Assembly (NCBI GenBank): GCA_035635555.1
Contig: DASQAT010000006.1
Coordinates: forward strand, 98,633 to 162,632
From: Candidatus Dormiibacterota bacterium
GTDB taxonomy: Bacteria; Acidobacteriota; Polarisedimenticolia; Gp22-AA2
Direction of reading: 5' to 3'
Length of the DNA stretch: 64,000 nt
Shown here piece by piece: positions 47,456 through 55,477 of the stretch; position 1 is the stretch's first letter; each line of letters begins with the position of its first letter. The position numbers and the translations under genes were made by a program. Under the pieces are notes generated by a model, which worked only from the letters and a program-made list of their open reading frames with translations, was not told the origin of the DNA and ran no database searches.

Positions 47456-49167
47456 GAGTCGAGCGGGGTGCATCGCAGGTTCTATTCGGCATGCTTCCGA
47501 CCCAAACGGTTGACCTTGAGGGGGCCGTGTGGCGCGTTACGCATTGGGGAGACCCCGTACGCCTACCACTCGACCAGACTTCGGTGCGGACCGCTCTTCT
47601 GGAGGCAGTCGCCCCGTGGGCGATCCACGGGCACGATGGCGGTCTAGACGCCGAATTGCGCGGACAGACGCCCGTGGAGGTGGTCGCCGTCAATGAAGAT
47701 CGTGGAGTGGTCGTGGAGACATTCCCCAAGCAGTGGCGATGCAGGATCTGCGGTCGATTGACGACAGACCGAGTCCAGAATTGCCGATGCGGGTCGTCTA
47801 GCATTGCGCAGATGCAGCACGTCGCGTACCACTCCTGTGGTGCTCTCCAGGAGCCACAGCTTCCGCGATGCCAGACGCACCACAGCGTTGCGGTCCGGCT
47901 CCCTGGGACGGCGGCCGCGAGGGAAATGTACTTCTTCTGCCCGGAGTGTCGGCGGCCGCTCTCGCCACACGGCTTCCCATTCCAGCCCTGCGCTTGCGGT
48001 GCTCGAGAGGGGATGATGCGCAACGTGCACAGAGCTGGCACGGTGTTCTCCCCACAATTCGCCGTGCTGGTGAATCCTCCGGACCCGGCCGCCGCGGCTC
48101 GGTTGCGGGCCGGCGGAGGCGGCGCACGAGCTTTGGAATGGGTTCTCGCTGGATTGGGGCCGACGATGCCCGGCGAAGGCGCGCAGACCGTCGAAGGCTT
48201 GATCGAGACGCTCTTGCAATCGGGGCTCACGTTGGAAACAGCTCGCGAGTTGGCGAACCAAGCGCATGCACGCGGAGAGGTTGCGCGAGGCGTCGTCCAG
48301 GGCGGGATTGACCTGCCCCGAGCTGTGCGAGATCGTGCCCAAGAAGAGGCCCTCAGTTTGGCCTCGGCGCTTGACCAGGGTCGAGTACGGATCGACGAAA
48401 TGGTCGAGAACACGACCCCGCCGCTGCGCACGCTTTACGAGACATCGTATCGCGACGGCATCGCCAACGCGGCAATGACCAACGTCGAGCTTCTAACGAG
48501 CTTTCCGGTCGCGACACTCGCCTTCGGCTTCACCCGCGGCGGCTCGGACCCCGTCGACACTACGCTGCGTGCCTTCCGCGAGCGAGGTGGCCTGCGTGCC
48601 TATGGGATGCTGACCAAGACGGAAGCGATCCTTTTTCAGCTAGATCCAGTCGCCGTGCTACGGTGGTTGCGCCAGGAGGGCTTCGATCTTCCGGAGACCA
48701 CTGAGGCTCGCGAAGCGAGATTGTCGATACTGCGCGCGATCGAGATCCCACGGCCCACCGAGCAGCAGCCTCATCGCATGGGAGCGGTCGCTCTCACGCT
48801 GTTGCACTCTTATGCACACCGGCTCATTCGCTTGCTTGCAGTCACGGCTGGTGTGGAGCGTGACGGACTGGCGGAGTACCTCCTGCCGCATCACCTCTCG
48901 ATCGTCGTATACGCGTCTGCCCGCGGTCAGTTCGTGCTTGGCGCGCTGCAAGCGATGTTCGAGACGAGGCTCAATAGTCTCCTCGATGATTTCGTGTACG
49001 GCGAGGCACGATGTCCACTCGATCCGGGATGCCGAACCGGTGGCGGCGCCTGCATGGCCTGTCTGCATCTCGGTGAGCCGTCGTGCCGCTGGTTCAACAG
49101 GTTCCTCGACAGAGCGGTAATCTTCGGCCCCCGCGGTTTCCTGAGACCCAACCGTGCACGAGTCTGA
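47452..49167 (+). CDS. drmB: DISARM protein DrmB (DUF1998)
   Basis: 571 residues from ATG 47452, overlapping drmA by four bases. Two Cys clusters in the N-terminal half ('CRICGRLTTDRVQNCRCGS' and 'YFFCPECRRPL' with 'CACG') may bind zinc. The C-terminus carries the DUF1998 region: 'LLHSYAHRLIRLLAVTAG' near 480 and the terminal 'CPLDPGCRTGGGACMACLH' Cys set. DUF1998 usually accompanies a helicase; DrmA and DrmB act as one complex in DISARM. It overlaps drmC by 14 bases. Confidence 0.92.
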   Translation: MRVERGASQVLFGMLPTQTVDLEGAVWRVTHWGDPVRLPLDQTSVRTALLEAVAPWAIHGHDGGLDAELRGQTPVEVVAVNEDRGVVVETFPKQWRCRICGRLTTDRVQNCRCGSSSIAQMQHVAYHSCGALQEPQLPRCQTHHSVAVRLPGTAAAREMYFFCPECRRPLSPHGFPFQPCACGAREGMMRNVHRAGTVFSPQFAVLVNPPDPAAAARLRAGGGGARALEWVLAGLGPTMPGEGAQTVEGLIETLLQSGLTLETARELANQAHARGEVARGVVQGGIDLPRAVRDRAQEEALSLASALDQGRVRIDEMVENTTPPLRTLYETSYRDGIANAAMTNVELLTSFPVATLAFGFTRGGSDPVDTTLRAFRERGGLRAYGMLTKTEAILFQLDPVAVLRWLRQEGFDLPETTEAREARLSILRAIEIPRPTEQQPHRMGAVALTLLHSYAHRLIRLLAVTAGVERDGLAEYLLPHHLSIVVYASARGQFVLGALQAMFETRLNSLLDDFVYGEARCPLDPGCRTGGGACMACLHLGEPSCRWFNRFLDRAVIFGPRGFLRPNRARV

Positions 49168-49894
49168 GCTCGTTGGCGGCGTCCTTTTCGACGTGGACGA
49201 TCCCGTAACGGCGGGTAGGGCTCTCCTCGAGCTACTCACCTCCGATCGTCTCGACCCGGCACGAGCTCGCGCCACTGGGTTTGAGCCGGTACTGGTCGAA
49301 TCGCTGAAGCGCAAGCTTCCAGCTGATCGGCGCGCGATCGAAATTGCGTGTGCAAGCGGCGCGGCCTGGGTCTTGGGTCGACGGTCCACTCGAATTGAGG
49401 AAACTTGGGAGGTGGTCGCAAGTCTTCCAGCAAAAGGGGGTACTCTCCCTCAGGGACTTCGTCGGACAACCGGCGAGACGATGATTGGACTGACCTCGAC
49501 AGCGCGGCAGCGGATTCGATTGGTAGCCCCGTACGTGGACGAACCCGGGATCGGTTTCTTGGCGGACTCGATTACGGCCGCAACCAGCCGAGGGGTCCTT
49601 GTCGATCTATTGGATCCGGTGTCGAGCGATCCGGCACGAGCGGCGTTCAGGAGACTGAAGGAGACCGTCGCAGAAAACGGAGACCCTGCGAGATTACGCT
49701 TGGTTCGAGCGCTGCGAAACGCTCCATTCTCGCATCTCAAAGTGATGGTCGTTGATGGACAGGCCGCATATATCGGGAGCGCAAACATCACAGGGGCAGG
49801 CCTCGCGGGTCGCAACCTCGAGCTGGGGGTCCTCGTTCGGGGAGGTCAGGTGGCTGTCATCGAGCGCATCCTGGATCTATACCAGGAACGATAG
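49154..49894 (+). CDS. drmC: DISARM phospholipase-D-family protein DrmC
   Basis: 246 residues from GTG 49154. A single PLD/HKD motif is intact: His194 in 'HLKVMVVDG' with the Lys two residues later and the downstream 'GSANITGAGL' and 'NLELGVLV'. One HKD copy implies dimerisation for catalysis, as in bacterial Nuc/BfiI-type nucleases. DrmC is found in most DISARM loci and was not essential for protection in the original study. It is the last gene of the operon, and no terminator hairpin is apparent in the 236 bases that follow. Confidence 0.92.
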   Translation: MHESELVGGVLFDVDDPVTAGRALLELLTSDRLDPARARATGFEPVLVESLKRKLPADRRAIEIACASGAAWVLGRRSTRIEETWEVVASLPAKGGTLPQGLRRTTGETMIGLTSTARQRIRLVAPYVDEPGIGFLADSITAATSRGVLVDLLDPVSSDPARAAFRRLKETVAENGDPARLRLVRALRNAPFSHLKVMVVDGQAAYIGSANITGAGLAGRNLELGVLVRGGQVAVIERILDLYQER

Positions 49895-50130
49895 CAGATC
49901 GCGCCGATACGCGCTTCAGGGTTGTAGAAGGCGGCGCCTGTGCACTGCCAGCAACTTCGTCAGGACCACTTGCTCCGATAGATACGTGAGCTAAGACTGT
50001 GTCTTGTGATGCAACTCTGCGAAGCACCTCTTATGGTTTGAGCATCACCGTGATCGTCGCCTCGCATCACAACTTCTCGAAGAGAGTTCCGGGATTGTAG
50101 ACTTGATGCAAAGTGGCGTAGCCTGAGCGT

Positions 50131-50889
50131 ATGGAAGATCATCGAGGCACGGCCGGAATCGGGTTGGGAGTCGAGTTGATCTCAGGCGCGGCCTACTTCA
50201 TCTGGAAGGACACGCCGTGGGTAATTGATATCGCCTACGTTGGCTTCTGTATCGGGTTACTCCTGCTTGTGCGACCCATAGTTCTGTGGGTCAAGAAATT
50301 ATGGAGAAGAAGTCGTTTTCAGTTTGCTTCACCAATTCAGCGAAGAACCAATAGGGTTGTCGAGGGTGCCATCGTCAGTGAACTAGACTTGCTGAAAAAG
50401 GAGCGCAATGAGTTGAACGAGTATGCCGCTTACGCAGATAAGCGCTGTGCGGACCATGCTGAAGCTATCGAATGGCATGCGAGCATGCAACAGTGGAACG
50501 CCAAGGATGTTGCGGCAGAGCCGTTTCGGCTATTGGCCAGACAAATAGAAGTCGAGGTAGAGGACGTCGGCAAATTGGTCCATAGGCTCAACGCGAAACC
50601 CGCGCCAACAATTGAGCGCAGAAGAAGCATTGCGGATATTATGCGGACTCAAGAGTTGAGGGAAAGCCCGCCGCTCACTGAGCCGCAAATTGTCAAGTCC
50701 TTTTCGGATGACCGCCTACCCAACATCATTGTCTTGAGAGACAAGGCCAAGGAGTTGCAATTCGAGACCATGGCCCTTGATGCCTGTCTATCTCAACCAA
50801 CAACAATGGAAATAATCGCCAGGACTGTTGCGGCGCTAAAGGCTGTAAGAGAGAAGTGCCTAACCAGAGAGAGTGAAATCAGGCAATGA
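50131..50889 (+). CDS. Membrane-anchored coiled-coil protein of unknown function
   Basis: 252 residues. Two hydrophobic segments lie near residues 8-26 and 30-54 ('VIDIAYVGFCIGLLLLV'), followed by a basic stretch and a long charged helical region with coiled-coil character ('LDLLKKERNELNEYAAYAD', then 'LRDKAKELQFETMALDACL'). No enzyme motif is seen. Base composition is clearly AT-richer than the core genome and than DISARM. It sits 236 bases after drmC on the same strand, and its 3' end overlaps the antisense transposase remnant. It could be an accessory membrane component or unrelated cargo. Confidence 0.7.
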   Translation: MEDHRGTAGIGLGVELISGAAYFIWKDTPWVIDIAYVGFCIGLLLLVRPIVLWVKKLWRRSRFQFASPIQRRTNRVVEGAIVSELDLLKKERNELNEYAAYADKRCADHAEAIEWHASMQQWNAKDVAAEPFRLLARQIEVEVEDVGKLVHRLNAKPAPTIERRRSIADIMRTQELRESPPLTEPQIVKSFSDDRLPNIIVLRDKAKELQFETMALDACLSQPTTMEIIARTVAALKAVREKCLTRESEIRQ

Positions 50890-51058
50890 GCTTTTGATAA
50901 CTAACCGAATTGGCCTTGATGAGCCGGAGAATGGTGTCGCGGAACATGAAGTCATTCCCTCGATTGTTGTACAGGAAGGCAGTGTCGTCGAGCTAAGCCA
51001 GAAGATGCTTGGTGCTCAACTTGTGATACGAGCCAATTAGGGACCGCTTGAACAGACC
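50879..51058 (-). pseudogene. IS1595/ISXO2-like transposase C-terminal fragment
   Basis: Reading the minus strand from 51058 to 50879 gives 'GLFKRSLIGSYHKLSTKHLL', then A-stop (TAG), then 'LDDTAFLYNNRGNDFMFRDT' and 'ILRLIKANSVSYQKLIA' to a TGA. This matches the C-terminus of ISXO2-type transposases, where a Tyr codon normally sits at the in-frame TAG. Only about 59 codons survive, with no N-terminal part and no terminal repeats that I can see. It marks a decayed insertion sequence at the right edge of the DISARM block. Confidence 0.75.
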
Positions 51059-51131
51059 GTAAAGGGGAACCGGCAGGCTACCCAATAGAGTTGCGCCACA
51101 TGACAGCCCGCCGGAGCGTCAGGCACCTGGG

Positions 51132-51655
51132 GATCGCGAGACGCGGGCCTGTCACGATCACGAAAGGGGAGTCGACGTGAGAATCGGCGTCATAGGCGCT
51201 GGAAGCATGGGAGGGATACTTGCGCGCCACCTCGCCAGGCTCGGCCATCACGTCTCGATTCCGAGCTCGAGAGGACCTGAGAGCCTGACCGCGTTGGCGG
51301 CCGAGCTCGGCGCGACGCCCGCTTCCGTTGTCGGCGCCGCCAAAGGCGCAGAAGTCGTCATCCTTGCGATCCCGACGAAGGCTGTCACCGATCTTCCGCG
51401 GGGGCTGTTTGCCGGCGTGCCGGGCAGCGTCGTCGTCATCGATATCGGCAACTATCATCCCGAGCTTCGCGATGGCCACATCGATGCGATAGACCGGGGC
51501 ATGCCTGACAGCCAGTGGGTCGCGCAGCAGATCGGGCATCCCCGTACTGCCGCGATCTCGAAGCCGCTGCTCTCCGTCGCGCGCTCGCCGAAGCCGACCG
51601 GAGCCGAATCGCCGAATGCCGCGCCGAACAGGAGGCTCGTCTCAGGAGGTCGTTG
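51132..51655 (+). repeat. Direct repeat copy 1 (oxidoreductase gene, deleted form)
   Basis: This segment is near-identical to 55477-56218, starting in the upstream sequence (shared 'GGGCCTGTCACGATCACG' and 'GAGTCGACGTGAGAATCGG') and ending at 'AGGAGGTCGTTG'. It lacks 209 bases present in copy 2. Confidence 0.85.
51177..51655 (+). pseudogene. NADP-dependent (F420-reductase-like) oxidoreductase, internally deleted copy
   Basis: The first ~122 residues match the intact gene at 55532 almost exactly, including 'RIGVIGAGSMGGIL' and 'VVILAIPTKAV'. After 51544 the sequence jumps to what corresponds to base 56108 of copy 2. A 209-nt loss (copy 2 bases 55899-56107) shifts the frame so the remaining 3' part reads out of phase. 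The open frame runs on to 51773 through unrelated sequence. Not expected to make a working enzyme. Confidence 0.88.
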
Positions 51656-51663
51656 TAACGAGC

Positions 51664-51858
51664 ATGCCCACAGAAATCGGACACGTGGAGGTGATCTTCC
51701 GGTATCCCGTGAAGTCCATGGGCGGCGAGCGGCTCGAGGTCGTCACGCTGGGTTGGCACAGCCTCGAGTGTGACAGGGATTCTCTTCACTACGAGTCGCA
51801 GGGTCTACCCTCTCCGCAAATTGAGGTACGGACCTCTATTGACCGGACAGCCGTTTGA
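51664..51858 (+). pseudogene. MOSC N-terminal beta-barrel domain fragment
   Basis: ATG 51664 opens a 64-codon ORF. Its first ~39 residues ('VEVIFRYPVKSMGGERLEVV' then 'SLECDRD') match the MOSC N-terminal domain, whose hallmark is V-Y-P-V-K-S followed by G-D-R. Beyond 51780 the protein no longer resembles MOSC and soon stops. The catalytic Cys-containing MOSC core is absent, so it is a broken-off gene start left at a rearrangement junction. Confidence 0.7.
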
Positions 51859-51895
51859 GGGTACAGAGAGGGGAAATTGTGTACGTCTGTACCCT
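51858..51895. promoter_or_regulatory. 10-bp perfect inverted repeat
   Basis: AGGGTACAGA (51858-51867) and TCTGTACCCT (51886-51895), 18-base loop. A smaller hairpin GAGGT-acgg-ACCTC lies at 51823-51836. No T-run follows, so an operator or element end is as likely as a terminator. It sits 140 bases before the phosphoesterase gene. Confidence 0.4.
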
Positions 51896-52034
51896 TCCGA
51901 GGTGTGTGTGGCTGGGTTTCTCTATCTCGGTTCAGGCTAGACGAGGCCAACCGAGCCGCCATTCGCAGTGTCCAGGGTGCCCGGCGCGGTTGGCCATCTG
52001 AGAGGGTGGACCAGGCATGCCGGGGGAGGGGGGA

Positions 52035-53072
52035 ATGGCCGATCAGGCAGTGCTGCTGCATCTCTCGGACCTCCACTTCGGTGAGGTTCTCCTGAACAAT
52101 CAATTTCCATTTCGGCCACTCCGGGGCTTCGCGGCGCATGAATCCATGCTCTGTCAAGCACTGATGACAGCCACCGAGGATGTCAGAGCCCACCTGCATC
52201 TCGAAGATCAAGAGGAGTACCGCATCATCATTAGTGGCGATCTCACCACATCGGGCACTCCGAAGGAGTACGGAGTTGCCCACTCATACGTCAGATCGCG
52301 ATGGTGTCTCGGGAGAGAGCTTCCCGGGATTGTTTGGGCAGGCAAGAGCCCACATTTGTATCTGGTCGGTCTTGGGGCGGAAAGCGAGAGGGTGGCCTGC
52401 ATACCGGGGAATCACGATCACTGGGACGGGAGGAGACGGCCACCACCTGCATACAATCCGCGCGTGTTTCCACTGCAGTTCCGTCCCTGTCCGTGGAGAA
52501 AGGTGTGGCGGAGCCCGGGAGGGACACTCGAGCTGGAGCTTTACGGCGTGGATTCAAACTCCGGTCTGCAGAATCAGCTTTCGAATCTTCGGGCAAAGGG
52601 GAGAGTGTCGTCTCAGGAGATGCAGCAGCTCGAAGCGCTCGTCGATGAAAGTGATCGGAAGGCGCCTCCAGCAGGATGCATTCGTGTCCGGGCAATGGTC
52701 ATCCATCACTCATTGTCGTACGTCGGCTCGAAGCTAACGCACGCCACAGAACTTGACTCGCAATCGAGGGCTGACCTTATTACCTTTGCGTGGGACCACA
52801 GCATTGGCGCTGTGCTCACCGGACATACGCACGACTTTGATTTCCAGCTCTTTACGCGTCGTGACCAGAGCCTTCCGCACGCCGAAGTGCACGAGTTGCG
52901 GTCGGCCTCGACCTTCCAGGGGCCGGCTGCTCAGGGAAAGAACGGATTCCTCGTTCATCGTGTTGTCGTCGATGGATCGGTGGCGTTGTGGTCCACCTGG
53001 CGATACATCTGGAACGGGTCGCGTTTCGTGCGAAAGGCAAACCAGCCATGCCTTCAATTCAAGGTAGGCTAG
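52035..53072 (+). CDS. Calcineurin-like metallophosphoesterase
   Basis: 345 residues from ATG 52035, which has a strong GGGGAGGGGGG at 52022-52033; ATG 52017 is in frame upstream. All metal motifs are intact: 'LSDLHFG' (Asp12, His14), 'IISGDLTTSG' near 67, 'PGNHDHW' near 124, 'VIHHS' near 223 and 'GHTHDF' near 262. The family hydrolyses phosphomono- or diesters, including nucleic acids and cyclic nucleotides; no signal peptide, so cytoplasmic. Its TAG overlaps the stop of the opposing sigma-like gene in a shared CTAG. Substrate unknown. Confidence 0.9.
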   Translation: MADQAVLLHLSDLHFGEVLLNNQFPFRPLRGFAAHESMLCQALMTATEDVRAHLHLEDQEEYRIIISGDLTTSGTPKEYGVAHSYVRSRWCLGRELPGIVWAGKSPHLYLVGLGAESERVACIPGNHDHWDGRRRPPPAYNPRVFPLQFRPCPWRKVWRSPGGTLELELYGVDSNSGLQNQLSNLRAKGRVSSQEMQQLEALVDESDRKAPPAGCIRVRAMVIHHSLSYVGSKLTHATELDSQSRADLITFAWDHSIGAVLTGHTHDFDFQLFTRRDQSLPHAEVHELRSASTFQGPAAQGKNGFLVHRVVVDGSVALWSTWRYIWNGSRFVRKANQPCLQFKVG

Positions 53073-54883
53073 CGAGAGCGAGTCGCCTCGGAAAGCTCCG
53101 CCTCCAGAGTGGGACTGATCCATCGAAGTCGAATTGTCTTGGGAGTGGAGTGCTCCTCCGGGTGGAAGCCTGGAAACGTCACGCCTTCAGCAACGAGCTC
53201 TTCAAGGAATACGGCTCCGAGGAGCTCGGCATGATCGGATTGAATCTCTCCAAGTGCCACCGCGCGGTCTGCAACGAGGATACGGATATCGAACGAGACG
53301 CCTGCGGGGTCTCCTTCCCACTTGCCCAGGCCGCGCTCGCTGTCGATCTCGAAGATTGCCATTCCATTCCTACGAAGAGCCCGCGGAAGCTGACTCTCAA
53401 TGATATGGGTTGCTCCAGCGAGGGACCTTCGGATGCGTTCAACCGTGTGTTCTTTTCGTTCGTTGAGCAGATCGATGTGCTGTTCATCAGCCGCTTCTTG
53501 CCAATGGTGGTAGAGAGCCTCGGCAATAACCCACGCACGCGAGCTGAGCTCTTGGACCGCCTGATCAATTTCAGGTGCGTCCTCCGGCAAGTCGGCTCTC
53601 TCATCCTCAGGAATCGCCACCCAGTCAAGTGACACACCCTCCGCCTCCAGGATCGGGTACACATCAGGGTCGGTGACGATCGCACGTACTCGACTGAGCG
53701 GCACACGACCAGATGGAAGCTCTACGTGGAGCCTCCTGGTTAATGGATCGCGCCGCAGTACCGGTTCATCACGTAGACGCTTGATTGACTCCAGAATCGA
53801 GATGCTGTCGGGCCTCAAGTTCTTAACCATGTCAACCTCCAAAGGATCTGTTCCTTGTCGAACGTGCGGAGGGACGACAGTACGGGGTCGCAGGCTTTGT
53901 TCGAACTTGGACCCGATACGTCTCATCAGCCCTCGTGCTTCCTTCTGGCTGATTCCGAGCTTATTGGCTGCCGCCCCTACGGGCACCCCCTCGCCAAAGG
54001 CCAGGCGCAGGAGTTCATACTCAGTGCTCTCGAGCAGTCCTTGCACGCCGAGACCGACCGTCAATTCCTGGAGCGCCCGAATGACAAGTCCGCGGGCGCG
54101 AAACTCACTCACGTGAAGGGACCTGGCGACTTCACCCAGAGTGTGCTCCCTTTGTCCGACACCGAAATAAAGCTCCAGGGCTTGACGCGGACCTGGGTCA
54201 AGACTCTCGATCGCCTCGGGCAATGATTCCAAGAGCTCCGCACGCGAGCTATCGACGAGAGCGTCCTCGGGTGTTGCACGGACTGGTCTTTCGAGGCCGA
54301 GAGCTTCGATGTGATTTCGATTGATCTCATCGGAAACAATGACGTTGAGAGCAAAGCGATAGAAGACTCTGGAAAGCCACCCGACTTCGTGACCGAACCC
54401 GCGAACAGGGTCAAAGCTGCGAACGGCCGCGGGCAAACGAGCGTTGAGGAAGTGATCGGCCAAACCGTGCAACGCAGAGAGGTCCACAGTGAATCCGCGC
54501 CGCCTGAGGTGTTGTGCAGCCAAGGAGTAGGCAGTCACTCCGCACTTGATGTTCAACAGCTCTGCAAAGTCCTCGTAAGGATCCCAAACCACCAGAGGGG
54601 TAGTCCGTAGCAGAAGGGACTGCAGCGTCTCTGGTTTGATGGGTGTAACCCGAGAATTGGCAACGAAGCTAGCGATTGCACTTTGCATCCACTCGGTGAC
54701 TCGTCGCTCGTCAGTGAGAGGAGGCAACGACCTAGCGTGGGCCAGGACCTTCTCTATGAACAAGCCAATCGCTGTGATCTGCTCTGATGGGCTCGAAACT
54801 CCATTCTTGTCCAGCTCCTCAGAGTACCTGAAGACACCAAAGGCCCTGTGTAGGAGTGTGCGTTCAACACGCGTTCCTTCCAT
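53069..54883 (-). CDS. Large sigma-factor-like protein with two HTH units and a novel C-terminus
   Basis: 604 residues. Residues ~140-190 resemble sigma region 2 ('FDPVRGFGHEVGWLSRVFYR'). Residues 222-275 resemble region 4 ('ESLDPGPRQALELYFG', 'HTLGEVARSLHVSE'), and 285-332 are a second such HTH ('PVGAAANKLGISQKEARGLM'). The last ~260 residues match nothing I know; 'GKWEGDPAGVSFDIRILV' looks like a beta domain. It may be a dedicated sigma factor or a DNA-binding scaffold. It converges on the phosphoesterase gene with overlapping stops. An AT-rich promoter region lies upstream (54884-55030). Confidence 0.7.
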   Translation of the reverse strand: MEGTRVERTLLHRAFGVFRYSEELDKNGVSSPSEQITAIGLFIEKVLAHARSLPPLTDERRVTEWMQSAIASFVANSRVTPIKPETLQSLLLRTTPLVVWDPYEDFAELLNIKCGVTAYSLAAQHLRRRGFTVDLSALHGLADHFLNARLPAAVRSFDPVRGFGHEVGWLSRVFYRFALNVIVSDEINRNHIEALGLERPVRATPEDALVDSSRAELLESLPEAIESLDPGPRQALELYFGVGQREHTLGEVARSLHVSEFRARGLVIRALQELTVGLGVQGLLESTEYELLRLAFGEGVPVGAAANKLGISQKEARGLMRRIGSKFEQSLRPRTVVPPHVRQGTDPLEVDMVKNLRPDSISILESIKRLRDEPVLRRDPLTRRLHVELPSGRVPLSRVRAIVTDPDVYPILEAEGVSLDWVAIPEDERADLPEDAPEIDQAVQELSSRAWVIAEALYHHWQEAADEQHIDLLNERKEHTVERIRRSLAGATHIIESQLPRALRRNGMAIFEIDSERGLGKWEGDPAGVSFDIRILVADRAVALGEIQSDHAELLGAVFLEELVAEGVTFPGFHPEEHSTPKTIRLRWISPTLEAELSEATRSR

Positions 54884-55351
54884 AGACGCCTCTCTATGTT
54901 AATAGGTCCGGAGACAGCCTTATCTAAGTGGACAGAAATGAAATCCACAAGACTCAGCCAGTCAACAACTTACATTATATCAATATCGTCGTACACAGAG
55001 GAAAGAGAAAGCAGGCCAGGCGAGCCGTGTGAGTATGCTTCCATCCTACGACGGGATATACCTTGAATGTCGGTCAGCATGGTGGCGCATCGAGCCCGCA
55101 ACTGGTCATCGCTCCATTCACGCCTGCGCCGTCTGCCACTCCTGGCCGACGCCTGTATTCGGTGGCCCGTCTCCCGGTGGCGGGCCTGTCAACCGCGCGC
55201 CGGCACACGTCGGCGCGCCGCCCGACAGGGTTTGGTGGTCCCCTTTTCATTACGTTCGATGCTCCTCCGCCTCCCACTCCGTGGAGGCGATGGGTTGGCT
55301 GGACAACCTGGAGGATGCTCGACGCCTTCCATCATCAACATCGCGGCTGGC
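54884..55351. other. Gene-free stretch between the sigma-like gene and the BrnT remnant
   Basis: The first ~150 bases are AT-rich and probably carry the sigma-like gene's promoter; the rest is GC-rich with only unconvincing overlapping ORFs (e.g. 55029-55535) that match no family. Confidence 0.6.
54974..54979 (-). promoter_or_regulatory. Candidate -10 element of the sigma-like gene
   Basis: The minus strand reads TATAAT at 54979-54974, about 90 bases before the ATG at 54883. No clear -35 is found. A separate TTGACT (54965-54960) with TTCATT 17 bases on is a weaker alternative. Confidence 0.3.
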
Positions 55352-55477
55352 CCAACGTCCGATCGGGGGCACATCCTGGTGCTTGTCCACACGGAGCGCA
55401 AAGAGCGCATCCAGCTCATCAGCGCGCCACGAGCGACGAGGCGCGAGAGAACACAATATGAAGAGACGAAGACGTGA
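55352..55477 (+). pseudogene. BrnT-type toxin (DUF497) C-terminal fragment
   Basis: The frame ending at 55477 reads 'GHILVLVHTERKERIQLISA' followed by 'PRATRRERTQYEE', the conserved end of BrnT/DUF497 ribonuclease toxins (I-R-x-I-S-A-R-x-A-x-x-x-E-R-x-x-Y-E). The N-terminal two thirds are missing, and no brnA antitoxin follows. It abuts the start of repeat copy 2 at 55477, so it is rearrangement debris. Confidence 0.72.

Noticed and set aside
53673..54116. Plus-strand ORFs of 100-150 codons opposite the sigma-like gene
   Set aside because: They are shadows of the minus-strand frame, whose sigma-like motifs are convincing.
51878..54997. 8-bp inverted match TGTGTACG (51878-51885) / CGTACACA (54990-54997) flanking the phosphoesterase/sigma-like pair
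   Set aside because: An 8-mer match between two ~150-base windows is expected fairly often by chance, and there is no target duplication.
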